A DNA stretch of 8,680 nt. Origin: Bacteroidota bacterium (GTDB lineage: Bacteria; Bacteroidota; Bacteroidia; Bacteroidales; JADFUO01). Position numbers and translations under genes: made by a program. Positions 1 through 8,470 of this stretch are shown piece by piece (positions within the stretch are counted from its first letter, which is position 1; each line of letters starts with the position of its first letter). The stretch spans positions 1 through 8,680 of the forward strand of contig JAUWKH010000064.1 of the NCBI GenBank assembly GCA_030614305.1, given 5' to 3'. A model generated the notes under the pieces. The model was not told where the DNA came from. It ran no database searches and worked only from the letters and a program-made list of their open reading frames with translations.

Positions 1-841
1 GGTAACAATAACCATATCAATTGGTTCTAAACCATGAAGATTTTGGTTTTCAACCTTTTCAATAAATTCGGGAGAAAAAAATAATGAATTATCCCATGCT
101 AAGAATTCTCTCAATGAATCGGTTGGAACCGTAAAATATAAGTTTGTACCTGAAATTTCCGTTTCAATTTGTTTTATGTTAAATTTATCCGTTATATCCC
201 ATATTTTTAGATCATGGTTTGCATTTGACAGGTTAAATTCCGTAATATTTCCTTCTCCTATTGATGATAGCTCCCTGAAAGCCAATTGCTCACCGTTAAA
301 GATCAAATGTCTTTCTAAGTTAAGTTCAAGAAAATTTAACCATGTAACAGATGTTTGAGATGGTGAATTATATTTAATAGTTATATTTAAATCCGGTTGA
401 TTTTGATTGAAAATAATATTTTTATCAATACTTAATGCGTATGTTGATCCACCTGTGTTGAATGCAGGCAACTCAATAAAGGCAATTTCATTATTGTTTG
501 CATAAACAGTAAAATTACTTATCTCTTCCGATCTTACAACATAACTGAATTTCATCTGAACGTCGTACCCTGAATCAATGTTTGGAAACTCAAATGGAAA
601 ATCGTAAAAGAATTCGTTTTCAAATGATTCGCCAAACCATTCCTTTCCTGATTTTAATAAATTAACATAATCATTTTCATGCAAAGCATAATCGTGAAAT
701 TTAGATACAAAATTTGTAGGCTCCAGTCCTGATGAAGGAGTAAAACTTATTCGTTTTCCTTCACCCAAATTTGTTGAAATAAAATAACATGTGTGGTCGG
801 AATATAAATTTACCTTATGTTCAAAAATCTGTTTAAATACA

Positions 842-850
842 TTAAATTTT
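842..850 (-). other. Frameshift site in the second porU copy
   Basis: Read on the minus strand the bases are AAAATTTAA, so the zero frame gives Lys-Ile-stop. Dropping one A gives Lys-Phe-Asn-Val-Phe-Lys, which lines up with Glu-Tyr-Arg-Val-Leu-Asn after the same Trp in the intact paralog. The change needed is a net skip of one base. The run of four A is short for efficient polymerase slippage, and the site is not a classical minus-one slippery heptamer, so a recent insertion or a read error is more likely than programmed recoding. Confidence 0.85.
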
Positions 851-1630
851 CCATGTTACAGCAGATTCGCCGAAAAACAATATGTAGTCGTTTTGGTCAA
901 AACTTCCGTCTTCTTCACCAACAACTTCAATTGCATTCTCCAATAAGTCATCATATCTTGGCTGCATATTTCTTTCAGGAACCATTCCGTTACCATTTCC
1001 GTATATTCTGATATTGCGGGGATCAATATTGTCAACATCTATGCCCATCTCAACCATATCGCTGTATGTAATTTTATGAATTCCCTTATTTATTACTTTA
1101 ATTCTATACCAATCGCCTGTTGATAATACTGAGTTTTCAACGTAAGTTCTCAGGTAAGTTTGTTTTTCGGATTTACCCGTTATTTTAAAGTCAATATCAA
1201 ATGAAATCAGTTTTTCATATTTCCCTGAAGTTGAATTTTTTCTAATAGGTACAAATGAAATTAAAGCATAAGGCTTTTTCATTTCAATAACCAAAGATGT
1301 ATTTATAATTATGCTGTCGGGGATGTTTTCAATATCATTTATTTTCTTGATAATATTTTCATCAAATTCTTCAAATATTTTATTTTTCAGGATAATGTGA
1401 AGTTTGTCATTAGCTGAACTTAAAGGAAATCTTTCGGTAAAAACCGGTAATGAGCTGGTTTGATCATTGTAAATTGCATTATCAAAATACAGGATGTTCA
1501 ATATTTGATTTTCTGCGATTTTTACTTTTTGAATACCTTCCCATTTAATAACTCTTTTATTATCGCCGGTATTTGCAAATGCTAATAGCGGTAAAATAAA
1601 AAATATCAGTATGATGTTTTTAATTTTCAT
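842..1630 (-). CDS. N-terminal 262 aa of the PorU-like paralog, as translated without frame correction
   Basis: This is the part of the second porU copy that reads from its ATG to the first stop. It starts MKIKNIIL, has a secretion signal of about 19 residues, and ends ...SAVTWKI followed by TAA. The matching point in the intact PorU (Trp261) is in mid-domain, so this is not a natural protein end. An ATG 10 bases upstream is out of frame, which supports the chosen start. If translated alone it would be an exported fragment with no peptidase domain; no independent function can be inferred. Confidence 0.7.
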   Translation of the reverse strand: MKIKNIILIFFILPLLAFANTGDNKRVIKWEGIQKVKIAENQILNILYFDNAIYNDQTSSLPVFTERFPLSSANDKLHIILKNKIFEEFDENIIKKINDIENIPDSIIINTSLVIEMKKPYALISFVPIRKNSTSGKYEKLISFDIDFKITGKSEKQTYLRTYVENSVLSTGDWYRIKVINKGIHKITYSDMVEMGIDVDNIDPRNIRIYGNGNGMVPERNMQPRYDDLLENAIEVVGEEDGSFDQNDYILFFGESAVTWKI

Positions 1631-1661
1631 TATTTTTCATTGTTTTAGGAATTATGCAATC

Positions 1662-1693
1662 TAAATATATAATATAAGACATTACATCACAAA
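1662..1693 (-). promoter_or_regulatory. Candidate Bacteroidota promoter for the second porU copy
   Basis: In the 76-base gap between the two porU copies, the minus strand has TTTG at 1693-1690, a 20-base spacer, then TATATTTA at 1669-1662. This fits the known Bacteroidota sigma-70 pattern TTTG, spacer, TAnnTTTG at all but the last base. A transcript starting a few bases downstream would have a leader of about 25 bases before the ATG at 1630. The second copy could therefore be transcribed separately from the upstream porU, although read-through is also possible since no terminator hairpin is visible in the gap. The region is very AT-rich, so chance matches are common. Confidence 0.4.
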
Positions 1694-1706
1694 ATTTGGT
1701 TGCATA

Positions 1707-4700
1707 TTATTTCATTAGAATCAATTTTGATCGTTTCTCATTAAATGAACCGTCAGGATTTTTCGCTAACAACCTGTATATATACATACCTTTTTTAACA
1801 TTGCTGCCATTATCATTAGTGCCGTACCATTTTATCGGGTCCGACCTGAATCCGTTTGTGTAAACATTGGTATTTATTGTTTTAACAAGTTGTCCGTTCA
1901 AAGCAAATATTTGTATCTGCACTTCAAGGTTGGTGTTTGCCTGATTGTGCTCAAAAACAAATGAAGTACCCGTACCTGGAGTAAATGGGTTTGGATAATT
2001 ATATAAATGTTCAATTGCCATTTCTGATGATACAGTAACAAAAAATTCAATATAGGCAGTTGAAGAATTATTAAAGACATCCCAGACTTTTAAGCTTAGG
2101 TTATGCAAACCTTCGCTTAAGTTTGAAAAAGGATACCTTATAATACCGCTTGTATAGCTGTTTATATCGGCTTCATAATAATCGTTTAAAACGTATAAGT
2201 TTTCGGTATTATCATCAAGTATGGTTACAATATCATGACCTATTCCATTGCCAACGGTATTGATGCCGCTGTCATCGTTCACAAATGCCAGTAAGTCAGG
2301 GTTTTCATTTGTAATGCCGCCAAATACAAAGTTTTCATCATTCATATAAAGGTCAATAACAGGCCCGGTATAATCAGGTTTCACATTATTATCATAACCT
2401 CCTACAATAATATTTTCATAATAACCGCTTGCATCTGAGTTATTATCCTTTGCGTAATAACTGATTTTTCCGAAACCATAATTATATCCGATATCTTTCG
2501 GTACAACGAAGGTAAAAGAAAAGTCGCCGTTTGTGATTTGGGCTTTACCTTTATAAAGAATATTGTTTTGAATATAGAAGGTTTTGGGCGTACTTCCCTG
2601 ATCATGCCCGAAGCTTGTAATTTTTGACGGTTTATCAAATACGGTAGGGGTAATAATACCATTGTAATTTGTAAGTTTTTCCCCATCATCTGAAAAGATT
2701 GAACCGCTTATTGTTACTTTTGATAAAGCTTTTATTGTGTCAGGAACTATACTTATTTCCTGACCGTTAATTGATACGGTTGCAATACTATCTTCGGGAT
2801 AAGCCATACGCATTGCAGGATCGCCAAGCAAAATAAATTTTCTGTCATTAATTGTAGAGCCGGATTCTATTTTTGAAAGCATAATAATATCTCCCATTCT
2901 GGGATATTCACTATTAATTTTTTTAAAACCAATAGTATAAAAGCATTTGTTAAGCTTAAGATTTGTGTATGCATAAGTAGCTCTTGAAGTTGTAAGCATT
3001 AAGACACTTCCTCCATCAGGATTCAGAAAAATATATTCGCCTGCAGAAGTTCTTTCAGGGTCGTCATAACGGCTAAACTCACATGTTGCGGTTATAAAAA
3101 CAGGTAATTTATTATAATTTTCCCAGCTATATATATCTGAAAGTTCGAGTATTCGTTCATGAGACCATCCAACTTCACCTCCATGACCGGTATAATTAAT
3201 TATCAATGCTCCTTTTTCAACTCTCCTGTTAATTGCTTCTTTAACTTCCGGGTATCGTTGTCCGCCTGGTGTTGAAATTTGCGGATAAGCATCCAGGTAA
3301 ATTTTATCAACATTAATATTTTTGAAATTTGTATTAATAATAGCAGCCATCTCTTCAGCCTGTTCTAAATGAAGATTACCGTCTTCGTCGTCGGCTATGA
3401 AACAAATCATATTTCGCCAGTCGCCCATTACAGGGTCTGTATTAATCATATAATTTAAGGTTTTATCAACAGATGCTTTAGCTTGTTCTGTTGTAAAAAC
3501 AGGGAATCTGCCAATACCTATATCAAGGTCACCATTTGCAGAAATTCCTTCATTATCATCCAATAATCCAAAATAATCATCTGTTGCATAAGAAGTAGTA
3601 AGGTTTAAAGATTCAACAGATTCCCATGTAGGGACAAAATTTGTGTTATCCGGTAATATGTTTTTATAATCAAATGAGGCATCGCCGAATAAAAGCAAAT
3701 ATTTTGGTTCTTCACCAGGATTTGCTTTGTCATATAACATTTTCATAAAATTCCTGATAGCAGAGATATCCTGAGCACCTGAAGAAAATTCATTATAAAT
3801 TTCCTGGGGTTTCACAACAAATACGCTTAAATTATCATAATTTATATGATGGTCGGCCAAACGGCATGCCTGATCAATAAAATCCGGGTGACTGACAATT
3901 ATCATATCAATATTGTTTAATGCATGTAAGTTCTGATTTGGAACCTTTTCAACATATTCAGGCGAAAGATATGAAGTTCCGTTATGTGCTGTAAATTCCA
4001 ACAATGAATCGGTAGGGAGAGTAAAAATTAAATCATTTCCTGATAAATTTGTTTCAACACACATTATATTAAGCGGGTCCGTAACATTCCAAATGTTAAC
4101 TGAATTATTGGCATTAGATAAGGTAAATTTTGAAATATTTCCAATACCTGTTAAGCTTGCATTTCTGAATGACATCTGACTACCGCTGAATTTCAGGTGC
4201 CTGCATACATTAATTTCAAAATAATTTAGCCATCCAATTGAATTTGAAGCTGTTTTTCTATATTCAAGTTTTATATTAATATTATCATTATTAACAGGGA
4301 AATTAAAATATTTTTCTACAGATTTTGCATAAGATGAACCGGAACCATTATATATTTTTGGAACAGAAAATTCATTAATTAATTGACTGTTTGCATAAAC
4401 TTTAAAATAACTTGTGTTATCCGATCTGGCAGCAACAACAATTCTAAAATTTACATTTTTACTTTTATCTAAATCCGGAAAGCTAAACGGAAACTCATAA
4501 GAGGTTACAATATCAAATGTTTCGCCATACCATGTTCTTCCGGTATTTATCAGGTTTTCCATTTCTATTTCATGAAAAGCATAATCATCAAAAACAGTAA
4601 TAAAATTTGTTGGAGTTAAACCTGATGATTGCTGTGATGTAATTCTTTTGCCTTCACCCAGATCGGTTGTAATAAAATAATACGTGTAATATGAATAATT

Positions 4701-5525
4701 ATTTAATGTATGTATATAGTTTTGGTTTAAAACTCTGTATTCCCATGTATTTGGAGATTCACTATAAAACAGGATATAATCATTTTTATCAAAGCTGCCA
4801 TCGTCTTCCCCTACAACAATAATAGCATTTTCCTGAAGGCCATCATAAGTGGGAATAAGATTTGATTCAGGTAACATTCCTCCGCCGTTACCATAAACTC
4901 TTAAATTTTTGGGATTAATTGATGAAACATTTATTCCCATATTTAGAAGATCATCATAAGTTATTTTATTAATACCTGTTTGATTAACACGTATTTTATA
5001 CCAGTCGCCGTTAGAAAGAACCGAATTATTCCTGTAATTTACTGTCTTGTAAACATCTTTTTCAGTTTCAATGATGTTTATTTCCAATTCAAAGGAAATA
5101 AGTTTTTCAAATTTTCCGGTTTCGGAATTCAATCTGATCGGGATGAATGAAATGTTGGCATAAGGAATTTTTTTTACTGCAGAATGAGTGCTATGAATAA
5201 TTATACTTTCTTCAATTTTCCCAGATTCAATAATATGGTTTGTTTCCTGATTATTTAGCGGTTTATAAACTGTATTTTTTAATTCGGCATGAATAATATC
5301 GCCTTTAGATGATAATTCAATTTTTTTAAAATAAACCGGCAGATTACCCGAATAGGATTTAAAAATTGCGTTTTCAAATGTTAATAATGTTTGTGTTTCA
5401 TTTTCGGAAATATGAATCAATTTTATGGGTTTCCAGTTTATTTTTTCTTTAATTCTAATTTGTTTGGAAAATGATAAAAAGGGAATAATGTTCAGAAGAA
5501 GAAGAAAAAATATTTTATATTTCAT
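1707..5525 (-). CDS. porU: Type IX secretion system sortase PorU (C25 gingipain-like cysteine peptidase)
   Basis: PorU is the cell-surface peptidase of the T9SS; it removes the C-terminal sorting domain of exported cargo and links the cargo to anionic lipopolysaccharide. The 1272-aa protein begins with a signal peptide (about residues 1-20). The N-terminal PorU domain contains DWYKIRV and INKITY near 174-190. A beta-rich region follows, and the C25 peptidase fold covers roughly 540-910. The expected catalytic pair is visible: His781 in NYTGHGGE and Cys815 in ITATCEF. Ig-like domains follow. The C-terminus (about 1175-1272) is a sorting-type domain with YNYPNPF, NGQLVK and KKGMYIYRL, as expected because PorU carries its own sorting domain. 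The length is somewhat above that of Porphyromonas gingivalis PorU (about 1158 aa). It is transcribed divergently from porP and is followed after 76 bases by a second PorU-like copy. No clear TAnnTTTG promoter was found before its ATG. Confidence 0.93.
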   Translation of the reverse strand: MKYKIFFLLLLNIIPFLSFSKQIRIKEKINWKPIKLIHISENETQTLLTFENAIFKSYSGNLPVYFKKIELSSKGDIIHAELKNTVYKPLNNQETNHIIESGKIEESIIIHSTHSAVKKIPYANISFIPIRLNSETGKFEKLISFELEINIIETEKDVYKTVNYRNNSVLSNGDWYKIRVNQTGINKITYDDLLNMGINVSSINPKNLRVYGNGGGMLPESNLIPTYDGLQENAIIVVGEDDGSFDKNDYILFYSESPNTWEYRVLNQNYIHTLNNYSYYTYYFITTDLGEGKRITSQQSSGLTPTNFITVFDDYAFHEIEMENLINTGRTWYGETFDIVTSYEFPFSFPDLDKSKNVNFRIVVAARSDNTSYFKVYANSQLINEFSVPKIYNGSGSSYAKSVEKYFNFPVNNDNINIKLEYRKTASNSIGWLNYFEINVCRHLKFSGSQMSFRNASLTGIGNISKFTLSNANNSVNIWNVTDPLNIMCVETNLSGNDLIFTLPTDSLLEFTAHNGTSYLSPEYVEKVPNQNLHALNNIDMIIVSHPDFIDQACRLADHHINYDNLSVFVVKPQEIYNEFSSGAQDISAIRNFMKMLYDKANPGEEPKYLLLFGDASFDYKNILPDNTNFVPTWESVESLNLTTSYATDDYFGLLDDNEGISANGDLDIGIGRFPVFTTEQAKASVDKTLNYMINTDPVMGDWRNMICFIADDEDGNLHLEQAEEMAAIINTNFKNINVDKIYLDAYPQISTPGGQRYPEVKEAINRRVEKGALIINYTGHGGEVGWSHERILELSDIYSWENYNKLPVFITATCEFSRYDDPERTSAGEYIFLNPDGGSVLMLTTSRATYAYTNLKLNKCFYTIGFKKINSEYPRMGDIIMLSKIESGSTINDRKFILLGDPAMRMAYPEDSIATVSINGQEISIVPDTIKALSKVTISGSIFSDDGEKLTNYNGIITPTVFDKPSKITSFGHDQGSTPKTFYIQNNILYKGKAQITNGDFSFTFVVPKDIGYNYGFGKISYYAKDNNSDASGYYENIIVGGYDNNVKPDYTGPVIDLYMNDENFVFGGITNENPDLLAFVNDDSGINTVGNGIGHDIVTILDDNTENLYVLNDYYEADINSYTSGIIRYPFSNLSEGLHNLSLKVWDVFNNSSTAYIEFFVTVSSEMAIEHLYNYPNPFTPGTGTSFVFEHNQANTNLEVQIQIFALNGQLVKTINTNVYTNGFRSDPIKWYGTNDNGSNVKKGMYIYRLLAKNPDGSFNEKRSKLILMK

Positions 5526-5665
5526 TCTGATAAAATGTTAATTTTATTTTTGTTATACCTTATTAAAATTAAAAAGTAAATCAATTTTTTAAACGATTCA
5601 AAGCATTCAATATTGTTAGTATTTAAATAAAATAAAAAAAATAGCAAAAATTAAAAAAAAGTTTG

Positions 5666-5673
5666 TATATTTG
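5666..5673 (+). promoter_or_regulatory. Candidate -7 promoter element for porP
   Basis: TATATTTG matches the Bacteroidota -7 consensus TAnnTTTG exactly and lies 25 bases before the porP ATG, giving a plausible short leader. No TTTG element is visible at the expected distance upstream, where the sequence is a run of A-rich bases (about 5627-5660). The rest of the 173-base divergent gap between porU and porP (5526-5698) is A/T-rich, with no hairpin or gene that I can support. Confidence 0.5.
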
Positions 5674-5698
5674 TAATCCCAAATTTTACGACATATAA

Positions 5699-6700
5699 AT
5701 GATGAGAAATTTTGTTATCATACTGATATTTATGATATTTGCAACAAAGTTTGGTTTTTCTCAGGATCCAAGTTTTTCACAATTTTATGCAAATCCATTG
5801 TATTTAAATCCAGCATTAACCGGATCTACTGAATGCGGAAGAATAAATTTAAACTACCGAAACCAATGGCCTTCGTTATCAAATGCATTTATTACTTATA
5901 GTGCTACATACGATCAGAGCTTACCCAAACTATCAAGTGGTATAGGACTTTCTTTTATAGGAGATAATGAAGGTAACGGAGCCCTTAATACCAATATTAT
6001 AAGTGCTTTCTATTCATATAAATTGAAGGTTAGTGAAGAGATTTTGCTTTCTGCCGGTTTTCAGGGCTCATATTATCAGGAAAAGCTTGATTGGGGGAAA
6101 CTTATATTTGGGGATCAAATTGATCCGAACACAGGCCCGACAAACCTCCCTACTTCAGAAGTACCACCCGACAATCTGAATAAATCATATGTAGATTTTT
6201 CCACGGGTATGGTAGTTGGATATTCGGATATATTTTTTGCAGGTGTTGGAGTACATCATCTTACTCAGCCGGAAAATGGATTTTATTATAATTCCGATAG
6301 CAAGCTCTCTATGAAAATAACTGCACATGCAGGTGCAACAATAAATCTTACTCAGGGTTCGTTTGGATATAATAATACTGAAGATTTAATTTTATCACCT
6401 AATGTTCTTTATCAACAACAGGGTGAATTTCATCAGCTGAATATTGGTTTATATACAAAAAAATATCCTTTTGTTGGTGGATTATGGTTCAGGCATAATT
6501 TTGAAAATGCAGATGCTTTGATAATATTGGTAGGTTTCCAACAAAGCAGATACAGAATAGGATATAGTTATGATTTTACCTTATCAAAATTAAGTAATGG
6601 TAGCGGAGGTGCACACGAAATTTCATTTGCATGGGAATTTTGTATTTATAAAGGTGAAAAAAGAAAAGTAATTAAGGCAATAAATGCACCATCATTTTAG
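5699..6700 (+). CDS. porP: PorP/SprF family type IX secretion outer-membrane protein
   Basis: This 333-aa protein belongs to the PorP/SprF family, predicted outer-membrane beta-barrel proteins needed for T9SS function. In P. gingivalis, PorP works with the PorK/PorN ring and the peptidoglycan-binding PorE; in gliding species, SprF-type paralogs help export SprB-like adhesins. A signal peptide covers about residues 1-21, ending FGFS before Gln. The family signature follows directly: DPSFSQFYANPLYLNPALTG at 23-42, then a NYRNQWP motif near 51-57. The remainder is repeated amphipathic beta strands, including GIGLSFIGD and the late FRHNFENADALIILVGF and YRIGYSYDFTLSKL. Two adjacent ATGs (5699 and 5702) are possible starts; the difference is one residue. 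Because gldK follows on the same strand, this is most likely the core porP of the secretion locus and not one of the many SprF paralogs fused in function to an adhesin. Confidence 0.9.
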   Translation: MMRNFVIILIFMIFATKFGFSQDPSFSQFYANPLYLNPALTGSTECGRINLNYRNQWPSLSNAFITYSATYDQSLPKLSSGIGLSFIGDNEGNGALNTNIISAFYSYKLKVSEEILLSAGFQGSYYQEKLDWGKLIFGDQIDPNTGPTNLPTSEVPPDNLNKSYVDFSTGMVVGYSDIFFAGVGVHHLTQPENGFYYNSDSKLSMKITAHAGATINLTQGSFGYNNTEDLILSPNVLYQQQGEFHQLNIGLYTKKYPFVGGLWFRHNFENADALIILVGFQQSRYRIGYSYDFTLSKLSNGSGGAHEISFAWEFCIYKGEKRKVIKAINAPSF

Positions 6701-6824
6701 TTATACTGAATAAATTCGGATTAAGGAAAAAATTACGATATAAGAAACTAAAATTTAACAATAACTCATATATAGATAATTATAAATTATATTAGAAATT
6801 AGTAATTCAAAACACTAAATAAAA

Positions 6825-8312
6825 ATGAATAAACACAGCAAATTATTTACTGCAATTACCATACTGTCATTTATAATGATCCTTTCATCATGTGGCTTAT
6901 TCGGACCAAAAGAAAGATCACATAGTACAGGCTGGGAATACAACAACCCTGAAAACGGCGGTTTTGAAGTTTCATCTGCTGCTGCACAACAAACAGGTCC
7001 GGGTCTTGTTTTTATTGAAGGTGGAACCTTTGTTATGGGTAGCACTACACAAGACCTTCTTTTTGATTGGAATAATATACCACGAAGAGTAACTATTCCA
7101 TCATTTTATATGGATGAAACCGAAGTCAGCAACCTTGACTATTTGGAATACTTATACTGGTTAGACAGGATTTTCGGTGAAAATTACCCTGAAGTTTACA
7201 TTGCAGCTTTACCTGATACACTTGTTTGGAGAGACAGATTAGCTTACAATGAACCTTTGGTGGAAATGTATTTCCGTCATCCGGCATATCATTTTTATCC
7301 GGTGGTTGGCGTTTCATGGGTGCAGGCTAATAATTATTGTTCATGGAGAACCGACAGGGTTAATGAATTACTTTTAATAGAAGCCGGTATTCTTGAAATA
7401 GACCCTGATCAGAAAGATGAAAATAATTTCAATACAGAAGCATATCTGACAGGTCAATATGAAGGTTTGGTAAGAGAAGGTAAAAAAGACCTTAATCCAG
7501 ATGGTACCGGTATCCGCAAAGTTAAAATTGAAGATGGTCTTTTACTTCCGAGGTATAGACTGCCTACCGAAGCCGAATGGGAATATGCTGCTCTTGGCTT
7601 GATTGGAAATACATTATATGAAAGAATTGTTGAAAGAAGAACATATCCATGGAATGGAAATTACACCAGAACCGATGATAGAAAATATTACGGAAGTTTT
7701 GTTTCAAACTTTAAAAGAGGACGAGGTGATTATATGGGCGTTGCCGGTAACCTGAATGATGGTGCCGATATTCCTGCACCTGTTGGCTCATATTGGCCTA
7801 ATGATTATGGATTATATAATATGGCAGGAAATGTAAGTGAATGGGTATTGGATGTTTACAGACCACTCTCTTTTGAAGATGTTTCAGATTACAGCCCTTA
7901 CAGAGGAAATGTGTTTAAGAACAAAAAAGTTGATTTTGAGGGATTCCTTGTTGAAAAAGATAGCCTTGGAAGAATTCAGTACGAAGAAGTTACAACAGAA
8001 GAAAGCATAACACGTAAAAATTACCGTAAAGCTGATAACATTAATTATAAAGATGGTGACTATCAATCAGCAATCACAGCAGATTGGCTTACAGAACCCG
8101 ATGAATCAAATACTACCAACAAAATGTATGAATATGGTGTAACTTCATTAATTAGCGATAAAGCAAGAGTTTATAAAGGCGGATCATGGAATGACAGGTC
8201 TTATTATCTTAGCCCGGGAGCCAGAAGATTTCTTGACCAGGAAGAAGCAGCAAGTACTATCGGATTCAGATGTGCTATGAGTAGGCTTGGTAGCCCAATG
8301 CCAGGAAATTAG
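6825..8312 (+). CDS. gldK: T9SS ring lipoprotein GldK/PorK (sulfatase-modifying-factor fold)
   Basis: GldK/PorK is an outer-membrane lipoprotein that forms the large periplasmic ring of the T9SS with GldN/PorN. The 495-aa length is close to that of P. gingivalis PorK (about 491). The N-terminus is a lipoprotein signal with lipobox LSSC, the acylated residue being Cys23. The FGE-sulfatase fold spans about 60-485: GGTFVMGS 66-73, DETEVSN 97-103, VGVSWVQANNYCSW 161-174, RYRLPTEAEWEYAA 243-256, YNMAGNVSEW 331-340, KGGSWND 451-457 and GFRCA 480-484. The two active-site cysteines of true formylglycine-generating enzymes (after the GGS motif) are absent: the segment reads GGSWNDRSYY. The protein is therefore structural, as known for the family. 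Residues about 350-445 form the GldK-type insertion containing YRKADNINYKDGD. It lies 124 bases after porP; no consensus promoter is visible in that gap, so co-transcription with porP is plausible. Confidence 0.93.
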   Translation: MNKHSKLFTAITILSFIMILSSCGLFGPKERSHSTGWEYNNPENGGFEVSSAAAQQTGPGLVFIEGGTFVMGSTTQDLLFDWNNIPRRVTIPSFYMDETEVSNLDYLEYLYWLDRIFGENYPEVYIAALPDTLVWRDRLAYNEPLVEMYFRHPAYHFYPVVGVSWVQANNYCSWRTDRVNELLLIEAGILEIDPDQKDENNFNTEAYLTGQYEGLVREGKKDLNPDGTGIRKVKIEDGLLLPRYRLPTEAEWEYAALGLIGNTLYERIVERRTYPWNGNYTRTDDRKYYGSFVSNFKRGRGDYMGVAGNLNDGADIPAPVGSYWPNDYGLYNMAGNVSEWVLDVYRPLSFEDVSDYSPYRGNVFKNKKVDFEGFLVEKDSLGRIQYEEVTTEESITRKNYRKADNINYKDGDYQSAITADWLTEPDESNTTNKMYEYGVTSLISDKARVYKGGSWNDRSYYLSPGARRFLDQEEAASTIGFRCAMSRLGSPMPGN

Positions 8313-8340
8313 AATTTATTTCAAAAAAAATCATATATAG

Positions 8341-8366
8341 CCCCATTCCGGATTTTCGGGATGGGG
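8341..8366 (+). terminator. Rho-independent-like hairpin after gldK
   Basis: CCCCATTCCG (8341-8350) pairs with CGGGATGGGG (8357-8366) in a 10-bp stem with one G-T wobble and a 6-base loop. It begins 28 bases after the gldK stop. The T-tract is weak on the plus strand (TATTTACTTTA), while eight A bases at 8323-8330 would form a T-run for transcription from the opposite side, so it could act in both directions. The GC-rich stem stands out sharply in this AT-rich sequence. Confidence 0.65.
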
Positions 8367-8470
8367 TATTTACTTTATGTCGGGAAATAATAAATTTTTA
8401 CTATGATGTTATACTAAAAATGGGATAAATTGATACATTTTAAAATAGACCTATACTTACGGACTCCTTT

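Larger units (their letters stand above)
1..1630 (-). pseudogene. Second PorU-like T9SS sortase, frameshifted and cut by the window edge
   Basis: This is a tandem paralog of the intact porU just upstream. The first frame (1630 to 842) gives 262 residues ending in a stop. If one A of the AAAA run at 847-850 is skipped, translation continues from Phe (846-844) for 282 codons to base 1 without a stop. The joined protein has 543 visible residues and ends at the position matching residue 545 of the intact copy, so the alignment is nearly gapless. By hand count the stretch from NSVLS (residue 166) to Trp260 matches in 62 of 95 positions. A signal peptide is visible (hydrophobic residues 5-19, likely cut after AFA). 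The segments seen are the N-terminal PorU domain (DWYRIKV, GIHKIT) and the beta-rich region before the C25 peptidase core. The catalytic His and Cys lie off the left edge. It may be a pseudogene, a sequencing error or a gene rescued by slippage; the sequence alone cannot decide. Confidence 0.85.

Noticed and set aside
176..1011. Short plus-strand open frames at 176-358 and 817-1011
   Set aside because: They lie opposite the porU-like paralog, whose minus-strand frame is supported by alignment to the intact copy; they show no family resemblance.
856..1038. Short minus-strand frame inside the second porU copy
   Set aside because: It overlaps the supported PorU frame in another phase and is compositional noise.
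1898..2689. Minus-strand frames at 1898-2080 and 2402-2689
   Set aside because: Both are alternate-frame shadows of the intact porU.
6701..6824. Promoter or terminator between porP and gldK
   Set aside because: No TAnnTTTG element was found and the only dyad (GAAT/ATTC near 6708-6717) is a 4-base stem, too weak to call.
6815..7317. Frames overlapping the start of gldK on both strands (6815-7045, 6892-7092, 7126-7317)
   Set aside because: GldK motifs fix the coding frame through this region; the others have no signal, motif or spacing to support them.
7884..8066. Minus-strand 60-residue frame within gldK
   Set aside because: It is antisense to the conserved GldK-type insertion and looks like a low-complexity shadow.
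6825..8312. Active formylglycine-generating enzyme
   Set aside because: The active-site cysteine pair after the GGS motif is missing, and the lipobox, GldK-type insertion and porP neighbour point to GldK/PorK.
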